A stretch of 39,271 nucleotides of DNA from Dehalococcoidales bacterium. Lineage in GTDB: Bacteria > Chloroflexota > Dehalococcoidia > Lucifugimonadales > Lucifugimonadaceae. The position numbers and the translations under genes are program-made. Within the stretch, counting starts at the first letter, position 1. Every line of letters starts with the position of its first letter. The notes under the pieces were generated by a model. The model saw only the letters and a list, made by a program, of their open reading frames with translations, was not told where the DNA came from and did not search any database. Shown here in pieces: positions 1 through 8,209 of the stretch. The DNA lies in contig JAACCT010000004.1 of NCBI GenBank assembly GCA_009937255.1, positions 1 through 39,271 on the forward strand, written 5' to 3'.

Positions 1-18
1 AGGAGTAGGAGTAGGAGT
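1..18. repeat. Hexanucleotide microsatellite (AGGAGT)x3
   Basis: Three in-frame copies of AGGAGT start the window and may continue to the left. On the minus strand they encode alternating Pro and Thr in the lipoprotein linker. The unit is a multiple of three, so copy-number changes would lengthen or shorten the linker without breaking the frame. Confidence 0.6.
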
Positions 19-225
19 AGATTGAATTTTTCTTAATTTTCTTCTTTTAGGTTTTTCTGTGACTACTTTAACTACAGTTTCTATATTTTTCTTTATTTCT
101 TCTGCACTTACTGAAATATTTTTTTCTGTTAATGGTAGGTCTATTTTCTTTACAGTTTCATCAACATCAACATTAGTACAACTCATTATAATTAAAGTGA
201 AAAAAGATAATAAAAGAAACTTCAT
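1..225 (-). CDS. Putative lipoprotein, partial (C-terminus beyond left edge)
   Basis: Reading leftward from an ATG at 225 gives 75 codons with no stop before the edge. The N-terminus MKFLLLSFFTLIIMSC is a short lipoprotein signal peptide with a lipobox ending at Cys16. A charged segment rich in Lys and Glu follows (DETVKKIDLPLTEKN). The visible part ends in a Thr-Pro repeat (TPTPTP) written by the hexanucleotide AGGAGT on the plus strand at 1-18. Such Thr-Pro runs are common as flexible linkers after the lipid anchor, so a folded domain probably lies outside the window. No clear Shine-Dalgarno is seen. Function unknown. A plus-strand reading frame over the same bases has no recognisable features and I treat it as its shadow. 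Confidence 0.6.
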   Translation of the reverse strand, partial: MKFLLLSFFTLIIMSCTNVDVDETVKKIDLPLTEKNISVSAEEIKKNIETVVKVVTEKPKRRKLRKIQSTPTPTP

Positions 226-444
226 TTTAAATTTTTTTACCCAGATATTTTATACATTGATAATATTTTAGAATATTCTAATTATTTATCAATATTTCTA
301 ATTTTTTTTTTGGAATATTGTCAATAAAATAATTTTTTTTAATTTCCTAAAAAAAAGATTTATATTTTATTTTTTTTTTTTTTGGTAAATGTTATTGTTT
401 TCTTATCAAATTAAAAAAATGATTTTAAAAAAAAGGAACTCGCG

Positions 445-1656
445 ATGAAACTATTTCATAAACTTATTTTAGCTTCAATAATTGGGATTTTTATAATCAG
501 TTGTGGAAATACAGATGATACAGAATCTTCAAGTATGGATATGAGTATGGACCATGGTTCAACTCCTTTCAAATTTGGAATGATTCTTGTAGGACCTAAA
601 GATGATAAAGGTTGGTCTCAGGCTCATTATGAAGGAGGTCAATATATAGAAGATAAATTAGGCGGAGAAATGATCGTTGCTGATATGATAAACCCAGCCG
701 ATAGTCCAAATCTGACTGTTGACCAGGTAATATCTGACATGATTGATGAAGGTGCACAAATGATCTTTGCAACTTCTGATGATATGAAAGATGGAGTTTT
801 AGCTGGTGCTGAACAATTTCCAGATGTTCCTATTATTTGGGCTTCTGGTGATAGTGCTAAATCTGATGGTAAAGGATATAGATCAGATTTGAGTAATTTG
901 GGAAATATTATGGGAAAAATGGAATATGGAAAAATGATAGCTGGATGCGCTGCTGCTTTAAAATCTTCTAATGGGCATATTGGATTTTTAGGTCCATTGA
1001 TTAATGATGAAACTAGAAGACTTGCTAATGTAGCTTATTTAGGAGCAAGTCACTGCTGGCAAGGGGATGGAGAACTTAAATTTGATGTAGTGTGGATAGG
1101 ATTTTGGTTCCATATACCTGGAGTGACATCAGATCCTACTCAAGTAGCAAATGAATTTTTTGATTCTGGTGCTGATGTAATTATTTCACATATTGATACT
1201 CCTGAAGGCTTAGTAGTTACAGGTCAAAGAGCTAGTGAAGGTCAAGATGTTTATGTAGTAGGATATGATTATGAAGATTCATGTGCAACTGCTCCGGATG
1301 TTTGTTTGGGAGTTCCTTACTTCAACTGGGGACCTGAATATTTAAACGCAGCTATGGATGTAGTTCATAATGAATTTTCTTCAAAATTTATTTGGCAGGG
1401 GCCAAATTGGGATAATATGAATGATGTAGACTCTTCAATGATTGGCTATAAAATTGGTGAAGCAATGTCTACTTCTGAAACTACAAAATTAGAGTCATTT
1501 ATGGATGAACTTGCATCAGGAAAAATAGAACTTTTCAAAGGTCCATTGAATTTCCAAGATGGTACAACTTATTTATCTGATGGAAAAGAAGCTACAGATA
1601 ATGAAATTTGGTATACTCCTCAATTACTAGAAGGCATGGTAGGAGATAGTCAATAG
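445..1656 (+). CDS. BMP family (PnrA/Med-like) nucleoside ABC transporter substrate-binding lipoprotein
   Basis: This 403-aa protein is the extracytoplasmic binding protein of a BMP-type ABC importer, a family that binds purine and other nucleosides. Residues 1-20 are a lipoprotein signal with lipobox IISC (lipidated Cys20). An acidic, Ser/Met-rich linker follows, and the BMP domain starts near residue 42 with FKFGMILVGPKDDKGWSQ, typical of the family, and includes GVPYFNWGPEYL near the end. The start is set by AAGGAAC a few bases before ATG. The gene leads an operon with a double-domain ATPase, two permeases and a hypoxanthine phosphoribosyltransferase, which supports nucleoside or nucleobase uptake. 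A terminator-like hairpin follows immediately. The exact ligand is inferred. Confidence 0.88.
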   Translation: MKLFHKLILASIIGIFIISCGNTDDTESSSMDMSMDHGSTPFKFGMILVGPKDDKGWSQAHYEGGQYIEDKLGGEMIVADMINPADSPNLTVDQVISDMIDEGAQMIFATSDDMKDGVLAGAEQFPDVPIIWASGDSAKSDGKGYRSDLSNLGNIMGKMEYGKMIAGCAAALKSSNGHIGFLGPLINDETRRLANVAYLGASHCWQGDGELKFDVVWIGFWFHIPGVTSDPTQVANEFFDSGADVIISHIDTPEGLVVTGQRASEGQDVYVVGYDYEDSCATAPDVCLGVPYFNWGPEYLNAAMDVVHNEFSSKFIWQGPNWDNMNDVDSSMIGYKIGEAMSTSETTKLESFMDELASGKIELFKGPLNFQDGTTYLSDGKEATDNEIWYTPQLLEGMVGDSQ

Positions 1657-1664
1657 AAAATAAA

Positions 1665-1698
1665 TTGGGCTTCTTGAAAAAAAGAAGCCCAAATTTTT
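1665..1698 (+). terminator. Terminator-like hairpin between binding-protein and ATPase genes
   Basis: An 11-bp perfect inverted repeat, TTGGGCTTCTT (1665-1675) and AAGAAGCCCAA (1682-1692), with a 6-nt loop, is followed by five T. It begins 8 nt after the binding-protein stop, and the ATPase ATG starts at 1699, directly after the T run. This has the form of an intrinsic terminator allowing partial readthrough, or a 3' stabilising hairpin, making binding protein in excess over the membrane complex. The ATPase gene has no separate Shine-Dalgarno between hairpin and ATG. Confidence 0.85.
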
Positions 1699-3135
1699 AT
1701 GAAAATACAAATAAAAAATCTATCCAAGTCATTCGGAAATTTAAAAGCAAATAAAAATATTAATCTAAGCTTAGATAGTGGAATTCATGCATTATTAGGT
1801 GAAAATGGAGCAGGTAAATCAACTTTTGTAAAAATTATTTCTGGTCAACTTACTCCTGATTCAGGAGAAATAATTATAAATGGGGAAAATATAAATTTAG
1901 GCTCTGCAAAAGATTCTATAAAAAATGGGATTGGATTATTAAATCAAGATCCACTAGATTTTTCTAATTTATCAATCTTAGAAAGTTTTTTAGTAGGTAT
2001 AAACGAAAAAAAACCTTTTAGAAAAATTGAAAATATAAAGCAAAAAATCTTAGGTTTATTTAAAAATTATGGAATAGAAATTGAATTAAGTTCAAAGACT
2101 AATTCTCTCTCTATCGGAGAGAGACAGCAAATAGAGTTAATTAGACTTTTGTATAACGGTGCAAAATTAATAATATTAGATGAACCAACAAGTGCATTTT
2201 CGCTGGAGCAAAAAAAAAGAGTTTTTGAAACATTAAAAAAACTATCTAATGAAGGAATAATAATAATTTTTGTATCTCATAAGCTAGATGAAATTTTTGA
2301 AATATGTGAAACAGGTTCTATTCTAAAATCTGGTGAATTAATAGAAAATATAACAAAACCTTTTAATTCGAAAAAAATTTTATCAACTATGTTTGAGAAT
2401 ACTGAATTTCATAAATCAGAACAAAAATATACAGAAAGAGTAAATAAATTTTCAATTATTATTTCTAAGTCAGATTTATTTAATGATTACAAATCTGACT
2501 TAGTTCATGAATATACCTTTGGTAGCGTGATTGGCATTGCAGGATTACAAGGATCTTCAAATGATAAGCTTATAAAAAATGTTTTTTCAAATGAATTTTC
2601 TAAAACACGTATAATCAAACAATTTGGGGATCCACTAAAAATTGAAAATTACTATTACATGCCTGCAGATAGACTTGAAAGAGGTTTATTTAAAGATTTA
2701 AATTTACTTGAACATTATGCTTTATCAATCTCAGCAAAAAAAACTTTTCTTGATTGGAAAATAATTAAACAAACAGCAATTGATAAAATAAATAAATTTA
2801 ATATAAAATCCAATTTAAATAATAGTCTTAGTGAACTTTCAGGAGGAAATCAACAAAGAGTAATGCTGTCTTTGATGCCTGATCTTGAATCTGTTTTATT
2901 ACTTGAACAGCCTACTAGAGGATTAGATTATAATTCTGCAAATAAGATTTGGGAAATGATTTTAGAAAGAAAAAAACAGGATATAGCAATATTATTTTCT
3001 TCGACAGATATGGATGAAATATGGGAATATTCTGATATTATTTTTTCTGTTTCAGGGAATAAAATTATGGATATTAGCTACAAAAATAATTTGACTAAAG
3101 AAAAAATAATTAAATTCGTTTCAGGATTAGTTTAA
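1699..3135 (+). CDS. BMP-type ABC transporter ATPase with two nucleotide-binding domains
   Basis: This 478-aa cytoplasmic protein is the energising subunit, in the sugar/nucleoside (RbsA/YufO-like) architecture of two fused ATPase domains. The first domain has Walker A GENGAGKST (34-42), signature LSIGERQQ (137-144) and Walker B LIILDEP (157-163). The second starts near residue 260 with a degenerate P-loop (GLQGSSNDKL) but keeps LSGGNQQR and EQPTRGLD. An asymmetric second site is usual in this family, so it is not a lesion. The ATG directly follows the T run of the upstream hairpin, so initiation may be leaderless-like or rely on A-rich context. The permease gene starts 1 nt after its stop. 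Confidence 0.9.
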   Translation: MKIQIKNLSKSFGNLKANKNINLSLDSGIHALLGENGAGKSTFVKIISGQLTPDSGEIIINGENINLGSAKDSIKNGIGLLNQDPLDFSNLSILESFLVGINEKKPFRKIENIKQKILGLFKNYGIEIELSSKTNSLSIGERQQIELIRLLYNGAKLIILDEPTSAFSLEQKKRVFETLKKLSNEGIIIIFVSHKLDEIFEICETGSILKSGELIENITKPFNSKKILSTMFENTEFHKSEQKYTERVNKFSIIISKSDLFNDYKSDLVHEYTFGSVIGIAGLQGSSNDKLIKNVFSNEFSKTRIIKQFGDPLKIENYYYMPADRLERGLFKDLNLLEHYALSISAKKTFLDWKIIKQTAIDKINKFNIKSNLNNSLSELSGGNQQRVMLSLMPDLESVLLLEQPTRGLDYNSANKIWEMILERKKQDIAILFSSTDMDEIWEYSDIIFSVSGNKIMDISYKNNLTKEKIIKFVSGLV

Positions 3136-3136
3136 C

Positions 3137-4183
3137 ATGTTTGATTTTGACAATCTAAAAATAAACTCAATTAGGCTACTTCTAACTCTTTTTATAATTT
3201 TTTTCACTTTAATTCTTTTTGGAATTTCTCCTTTTGAAGTATTTCAATCAATTATTTATGGATCTTTAGGAAGTGAATCTAAATTCATCAGAACATTAAT
3301 AGTTTGGGCTCCTATTTCTCTTGCATCCCTTGCACTAATTTATACATTTTCAGCAGGTATGTGGAATATAGGTATCGAGGGTCAAATTATAATGGGGGCT
3401 GTTGGAGCAACTTTTATTGCTAGATCGTTTTTAGGAGACTATTTAATTTCACCTTATATTCAAATTCTTTTTGCTGTATTGTTTGGAGGATTATGGGGTT
3501 TGCTTTCTGCGCTACTAAAGGTCAAAGGAAATGTTCATGAAATATTTAGTGGGCTTGGTTTAGATTTTGTTGCTTCAGGGATAGTGATTTTTTTAATAAT
3601 TGGTCCCTGGAAAAGAGATGGGATCGCTTCAACTGGTGGAACAGATCTATTTCATAAAGCGTCTTGGATACCCACAATTGGTAATCATAATTTTCCACTA
3701 ATGTTAATTGTGATAATTTTATTTTTGTACCTATTAAGCTATGTAGTTTTGAACTTTACTTCATTAGGGATAAGGTTGAAATCTACAGGAATTAATGTTC
3801 TAGCAACTGAAAGATTTTATTTTAAATCAGATAGATATATTGTATTTTCTTATTTAATAGCTGGCTCTATAGCTGGAATTGCAGGATTTTCTCAAGCTTC
3901 AGGAGCATATCATAAACTTGTACCTTCTATATCTGGAGGCTTTGGTTTTTTAGCTATATTAATTGTATTAATTTCTTCAAGAAATATTTATTTTTCTTTT
4001 ATTCTAAGTTTTTTATTTTCAATTTTAATAGTTGGAGGAAGCCAACTTCAAATTAGACTTGGCCTTGATAATACTATTATTGGGATAATACAAGCTACTT
4101 TTGTTCTGAGTTGGTTAGTATTACAAAGAATTAAGGTTGAAAATATGATACTTCAAAAGATCTCAAGGGTGTTTTCTAAATGA
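3137..4183 (+). CDS. BMP-type ABC transporter permease (YufP/NupP-like)
   Basis: This 348-aa membrane protein is one of the two transmembrane subunits of the nucleoside-type importer. It has about ten hydrophobic segments and the conserved section FSAGMWNIGIEGQIIMGAVGA near residues 70-90, followed by LSALLKVKGNVHEIFSGLGL, both typical of the BPD_transp_2 family. The start lies 1 nt after the ATPase stop, and its stop overlaps the next ATG (ATGA), indicating translational coupling. It should pair with the following permease as a heterodimer. Confidence 0.9.
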   Translation: MFDFDNLKINSIRLLLTLFIIFFTLILFGISPFEVFQSIIYGSLGSESKFIRTLIVWAPISLASLALIYTFSAGMWNIGIEGQIIMGAVGATFIARSFLGDYLISPYIQILFAVLFGGLWGLLSALLKVKGNVHEIFSGLGLDFVASGIVIFLIIGPWKRDGIASTGGTDLFHKASWIPTIGNHNFPLMLIVIILFLYLLSYVVLNFTSLGIRLKSTGINVLATERFYFKSDRYIVFSYLIAGSIAGIAGFSQASGAYHKLVPSISGGFGFLAILIVLISSRNIYFSFILSFLFSILIVGGSQLQIRLGLDNTIIGIIQATFVLSWLVLQRIKVENMILQKISRVFSK

Positions 4184-5136
4184 TATTTTTTGAAAACACA
4201 TTAATAACCGTAATTTCTTTGAGTACTCCTCTAGTAATAGCAGTGATTGGAGAAACGATTTCAGAAAAAAGTGGTGTTATTAATTTATCTGCGGAAGGAA
4301 CAATAATGATTTGTGCATTATTTGGTTTCATTTTTGGATATATATCTGATGTCGCAACTCTTGGATTTTTATTTGCAATGTTTTTAGGTGCTGGAATTGC
4401 TGTATTTATTTCTTATTGTGACATAAAGCTTAGAATGGATCAGATAGCAGTTGGGTTTGTATTGACTATCTTACTTAGTCATCTAAGTAATTATCTTGGA
4501 CAAGATTATGTGAGGTTGAACGGTCCAATGATAACAAAAATTCAAATTCCATTATTATCAAAAATTCCTTTTATGGGTAATGTTTTATTTAATCATTCAT
4601 TTATAACTTACCTTTCTATATTACTTATTCCTTCAGCTTGGTTTTTTTTGAACAAAACTACTATAGGACTTTCTATACGTTCTGCTGGAGAAAATCCTTT
4701 AGCAGCTAGTTCTAGAGGAATAGATGTAAAAAAAATGAGATTTTTAGGAACTATAATAGGAGGAAGTTTATTAGGCTTAGCAGGGGCTACTTTTTCTTTG
4801 TATACTAAATATGGATGGTCTGAAGGGCATACTACTAACTATGGTTGGATAATTTTGGCTATAGCTATATTTGGGGGATGGAATCCTTATAGAGCTGCTG
4901 TAGGTGCGTATTCTTTTGGTTTATTGCAAGTACTAGCTATAAAAGCTCAGTCAGTTACATTAGCTTTATCCCAAATATTGCCTTTATTACCGTTTCCTAT
5001 AATGATTTTTGTATTAATATTTATACAATATATTAATACAAAAGATGGCAAGTATGTTCCAAGGGTAATTGTATCTCTTATAGCGGGAAACCAGCCTAAA
5101 GCTCTTGGTGAAAAACTACCGGAAGAAATTAAATAA
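4180..5136 (+). CDS. BMP-type ABC transporter permease (YufQ/NupQ-like)
   Basis: This 318-aa protein is the second transmembrane subunit. Near residue 22 it carries the family motif GETISEKSGVINLSAEGT, and later IRSAGENPLAASSRGID, the cytoplasmic loop expected to contact the ATPase. Eight or more hydrophobic helices are visible. Its ATG overlaps the preceding stop by 4 nt. It ends with a short hydrophilic tail, one base before the ATG of the phosphoribosyltransferase gene. The pairing of two different permeases with one double ATPase matches known nucleoside importers of Gram-positive bacteria; the ligand here is inferred. Confidence 0.9.
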   Translation: MIFFENTLITVISLSTPLVIAVIGETISEKSGVINLSAEGTIMICALFGFIFGYISDVATLGFLFAMFLGAGIAVFISYCDIKLRMDQIAVGFVLTILLSHLSNYLGQDYVRLNGPMITKIQIPLLSKIPFMGNVLFNHSFITYLSILLIPSAWFFLNKTTIGLSIRSAGENPLAASSRGIDVKKMRFLGTIIGGSLLGLAGATFSLYTKYGWSEGHTTNYGWIILAIAIFGGWNPYRAAVGAYSFGLLQVLAIKAQSVTLALSQILPLLPFPIMIFVLIFIQYINTKDGKYVPRVIVSLIAGNQPKALGEKLPEEIK

Positions 5137-5137
5137 T

Positions 5138-5701
5138 ATGAAAGATATTGAAGTTTCTGATATAGAAGTTTTATGGGATAAAAACCAAATAAATACTGAA
5201 TTAGAAAGAATAGCTAAAGAAATAAATAAAAAATTTTTAAATTATGATTCAGTTAATTTAATTCCTATTTTAACTGGAGGAATAATTTTTGTTTCAAGGC
5301 TAATATTTGAGTTAGAAAACTTAAGACCTGGATGCTATAAAATGTTTCCTCTTATTGCTAAAACTTATGGATATTCTACAGAGTCTCAAGGCACTAAGAT
5401 TTATGGATATGAATTTTTAGCAGATAGTTTAGATAAAAATTCTCCAAGTATAATAGTCGATGATTTAATGGATACAGGAGAAACTTTAATTGCCGTTATG
5501 GATAATGTAAAAAAAACTTCTAATAAAAAGGTTTATACTGCTGTTTTATTAGATAAATTGGGTAAAAGAAATAATTATGCCGAACCAGATTTTAATTGTT
5601 TTGTCTTAAATGATAAAAGATGGGTAGTTGGTTATGGTATGGATTATTTAGGAAAATTTAGAGGCTTAGAATATGTTGGTACTATTAATCAAGAAATATA
5701 G
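5138..5701 (+). CDS. hpt: Hypoxanthine (purine) phosphoribosyltransferase
   Basis: This 187-aa cytosolic enzyme should join hypoxanthine or guanine to PRPP, making IMP or GMP. The PRPP-binding signature IIVDDLMDTGET is at 105-116, the PPi loop ILTGG at 44-48, and the C-terminal VGYGMDYLGKFRGLEYVG block is characteristic of HPRT rather than other phosphoribosyltransferases. I start it at ATG 5138, one base after the permease stop, rather than at an in-frame TTG at 5105 inside the permease gene, because the HPRT fold begins after this ATG. Being last in the nucleoside-importer operon links uptake to salvage. The substrate range (hypoxanthine, guanine or xanthine) cannot be told from sequence alone. 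Confidence 0.85.
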   Translation: MKDIEVSDIEVLWDKNQINTELERIAKEINKKFLNYDSVNLIPILTGGIIFVSRLIFELENLRPGCYKMFPLIAKTYGYSTESQGTKIYGYEFLADSLDKNSPSIIVDDLMDTGETLIAVMDNVKKTSNKKVYTAVLLDKLGKRNNYAEPDFNCFVLNDKRWVVGYGMDYLGKFRGLEYVGTINQEI

Positions 5702-5706
5702 TTTTT

Positions 5707-6822
5707 ATGAAAATTACAAATGTAGAAATTGATATTATTGAACGAGACACAGGAGATCTTGAGGTAAAAGATGAAAGATTTAATATAGGAGGAAAAACAA
5801 AGCAAGGAGTTTTAAGAATTAAAACATCTGAAGGCTTTGAGGGTAACTCTTTTATAGGAGACCAGGCAGCTAACTCTTTAGATCGAATACAAATTATAAA
5901 TGAAAAAATCAAACCACTAATTATTGGCATGGACTCGGATAATAGAGAATGGTTATGGTCACAGGTAGAAAATATAGCCGGTCATGGCTTGCCTATTCAT
6001 GCTTCATGGGCACCTATAGATGTTGCTTTGTGGGATTTAGCAGGCAAAATTTTGAATAAGCCAGTTTATAGATTACTTGGAGGAAGAAATACCCAAATAT
6101 CCTTATATGCTACTTATCCCCCAAGACACAATAACTCATTAGGCTTTATTGATGAGGCAAAAGAGTTATTATCAGAAGGATACTCAGCTTATAAAATTCA
6201 TCCTGGTGATTTAAGTGTTAAGGAAACCATTAAAACAATTGATGGCGTACGAAATGCTGTTGGTGAAAAAATGACCCTTATGCTTGATCGAAATCATGGT
6301 TATTCTCTAAATGAAGCGTTAAGAATTGGACATTCATTAGATGAAAATTTATTTTATTGGTTTGAAGATCCTGTTGATCCATCTAATATTAGAGCAATAA
6401 AAAGACTGAATAATACATTAATTACTCCAATCAATATGAGTGATTCTGCTACTTTTTTAATTAAAGAAGCAGCAAATTTTCTAGGTGAAAATATTATAGG
6501 AATGATTAGAGGTACGACTAGAAAATTAGGAATTACAGGTTTAATTAAACTTTGTTCCATGGCAGAATCTTTTGGTATTAATTGTGAAATTGGACTTGCT
6601 GGAAATTCATTGATGAATAAAGCAAATTTACATGTAATAGCATCGGTAAATAATAATACATTTTTTGAGTATTGGAGACCTGAACATATACACCAATGGG
6701 GAGTTCAAAATGAAATTGAAATTAATACTCAAGGTAAAATATTACTTAATGAAGAACCTGGCTTAGGAACTAAACTTGATGAAGATTGGATAGATTTTCA
6801 TAAAATAGATACATTAAAGTAA
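5707..6822 (+). CDS. Enolase-superfamily enzyme (mandelate racemase / muconate lactonizing type)
   Basis: This 371-aa protein has the N-terminal capping domain and C-terminal barrel of the enolase superfamily, which abstracts a proton next to a carboxylate with Mg2+ bound. Likely metal ligands are D194 (LMLDRNHG), E220 (FEDP) and D246 (NMSDS). The barrel lysine block reads YKIHPG at 162-167, so K163 is present and the second basic position is His, not Lys. Substrate is unknown; sugar-acid dehydratase, epimerase or cycloisomerase activities are all possible. The gene starts 5 nt after the hpt stop with no clear Shine-Dalgarno, so it may be read from the same transcript. The sarcosine-oxidase-like gene follows. 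Confidence 0.82.
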   Translation: MKITNVEIDIIERDTGDLEVKDERFNIGGKTKQGVLRIKTSEGFEGNSFIGDQAANSLDRIQIINEKIKPLIIGMDSDNREWLWSQVENIAGHGLPIHASWAPIDVALWDLAGKILNKPVYRLLGGRNTQISLYATYPPRHNNSLGFIDEAKELLSEGYSAYKIHPGDLSVKETIKTIDGVRNAVGEKMTLMLDRNHGYSLNEALRIGHSLDENLFYWFEDPVDPSNIRAIKRLNNTLITPINMSDSATFLIKEAANFLGENIIGMIRGTTRKLGITGLIKLCSMAESFGINCEIGLAGNSLMNKANLHVIASVNNNTFFEYWRPEHIHQWGVQNEIEINTQGKILLNEEPGLGTKLDEDWIDFHKIDTLK

Positions 6823-6874
6823 AAACATCTTTTCAAATTATTAAATATTATATTTATCAAGGTTGGTTATAGAC

Positions 6875-8014
6875 ATGAAATTAAAAAATAAAACTGATGT
6901 AATAATAATCGGGCTAGGTGCTATGGGAAGTGCAAGCTCTTTATTCCTTGCAGAAAAAGGAATAAATGTTATAGGTTTTGATACTTATAGGCCACCACAT
7001 AAATTCGGTTCAAGTCATGGTCATACTAGAGTAATTAGAGAGGCATATCATGAAGGAACCTCTTATGTTCCTATTGTGCAGAGAGCTTATAAGCTATGGT
7101 CAGATTTAAATAAAAAATCAAAAAATCAATTATTACTAGAATATGGAGGACTTATCCTAGGCAATAATGGAGATCATATAGAGAAGGCTAATGCATCTGC
7201 TGCGAAATATAAAATACCTATTACTAAATTTTCAAAAAATGAAATAATTGAAAAATTTTCTATATTAAATCCACCAGATGATTTTTTAGGTTTATATGAA
7301 CATAGAAGTGGTGCAGTTTTTCCTGATAAGTCACTTGAATTTATTTTAAGTGAGGCAACAAAATTAGGCTCTGTTCATAATTATGATGAAAATATTATTA
7401 ATTGGAAAAAAATAGACAATTATTATCAAGTTACTACATCAAAAGGACAATATTTTTCTGAGAAATTAATATTTAGTTCTGGTGCTTGGATTAAAAATTT
7501 GCTACCTAAATTAAATTTGCCTATTAAAATTGAAAGACAAGTACTTTTCTGGTTTGATCCAAAAAAAAATAGAGAAAAATTTGAATATAAATTTATGCCT
7601 AATACTGGCTGGGACTTAGATAATGGCTTAGAATTCTATACTCAACCAAATATTGAAAACTATGGATTTAAGGTTGCAATGCATCATAATGGCAATTTTA
7701 TAAAGTCAGAAAATTTGAATAGACAATCTAATATAGAAGATTTGACAACTATTAGAAATTTTCTAGAAGAATTTATTCCTGATGCTAATGGAGAACTTCT
7801 AAATTCTACAGTTGGTGTATATACAGATACGCCTGATTTAGATTTTATTATTGATTTTTATCTAAACGATGAAAATATTATAATTTGTTCGCCATGTTCT
7901 GGTCATGGATTTAAATTTACTCCTGCTATAGGAGAAATATGTAGTAATTTAGTAGTTGATAAATCTTCAAAATTTGATCTTAGTGAATTTTCAGTCAATA
8001 GATTTATAGAATAA
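6875..8014 (+). CDS. FAD-dependent amine/amino-acid oxidase, monomeric sarcosine oxidase / N-methyltryptophan oxidase family
   Basis: This 379-aa flavoprotein has the Rossmann motif GLGAMG (13-18), family block FGSSHGHTRVIREAYHEG (44-61) and C-terminal CSGHGFKFTPAIGEI, all typical of monomeric sarcosine oxidase relatives. Such enzymes oxidise secondary or N-methyl amino acids, giving H2O2. The position that carries the covalent-FAD cysteine in MSOX and SolA (CMYTNTPD-like block) reads GVYTDTPD here, so Gly314 replaces it and FAD is predicted to be non-covalent. I chose ATG 6875, preceded by AAGG, over an in-frame TTG 12 nt upstream. Substrate is not known. Confidence 0.82.
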   Translation: MKLKNKTDVIIIGLGAMGSASSLFLAEKGINVIGFDTYRPPHKFGSSHGHTRVIREAYHEGTSYVPIVQRAYKLWSDLNKKSKNQLLLEYGGLILGNNGDHIEKANASAAKYKIPITKFSKNEIIEKFSILNPPDDFLGLYEHRSGAVFPDKSLEFILSEATKLGSVHNYDENIINWKKIDNYYQVTTSKGQYFSEKLIFSSGAWIKNLLPKLNLPIKIERQVLFWFDPKKNREKFEYKFMPNTGWDLDNGLEFYTQPNIENYGFKVAMHHNGNFIKSENLNRQSNIEDLTTIRNFLEEFIPDANGELLNSTVGVYTDTPDLDFIIDFYLNDENIIICSPCSGHGFKFTPAIGEICSNLVVDKSSKFDLSEFSVNRFIE

Positions 8015-8100
8015 ACAAAAGCGCGTCTGAAATAAGTAACATTATCTGAATTATAAGACAAAAATTATAACTTTTGTAGAATATTAGTATAGTATATAGA

Positions 8101-8209
8101 AAAGCGTTTCGGTGAATCCCGAACAATGTGTTCGGAAAATTTTTTTTCTGATGTATGTTGCTGGTGTCACTCCTGATTTTAACTTAAATTATTTATGAAA
8201 GGAGTGATT
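8101..8209 (+). promoter_or_regulatory. Structured leader of the aap operon with competing hairpins and masked ribosome-binding site
   Basis: Three elements are visible. TTCGG (8108-8112) can pair with CCGAA (8119-8123). Alternatively CCGAACA (8119-8125) pairs with TGTTCGG (8129-8135), followed by AAAA and eight T (8140-8147), an intrinsic-terminator shape. The two are mutually exclusive. Further on, TCACTCCT (8167-8174) is complementary over 8 bp to AGGAGTGA (8200-8207), which is the Shine-Dalgarno of the binding-protein gene. A -10-like TATAGT lies at 8088-8093. The layout suggests an attenuator or riboswitch controlling amino-acid uptake, but it matches no riboswitch class I recognise. The first hairpin could instead be the terminator of the upstream oxidase gene. 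Confidence 0.5.

Noticed and set aside
59-271. 70-codon plus-strand frame at the left edge
   Set aside because: Antisense to the lipoprotein frame, which has a proper signal peptide and lipobox; the plus-strand product is low-complexity Phe/Ser/Thr.
5105-5137. TTG start for the phosphoribosyltransferase
   Set aside because: It lies inside the permease gene, and ATG 5138 gives the normal HPRT N-terminus.
8101-8209. Glycine or glutamine riboswitch
   Set aside because: The conserved cores I know for these classes are not present; left as an unassigned leader.
8195-8209. ATG 8195 as the aapJ start
   Set aside because: It would place the strong Shine-Dalgarno AAGGAG within the coding sequence; ATG 8210 has ideal spacing.
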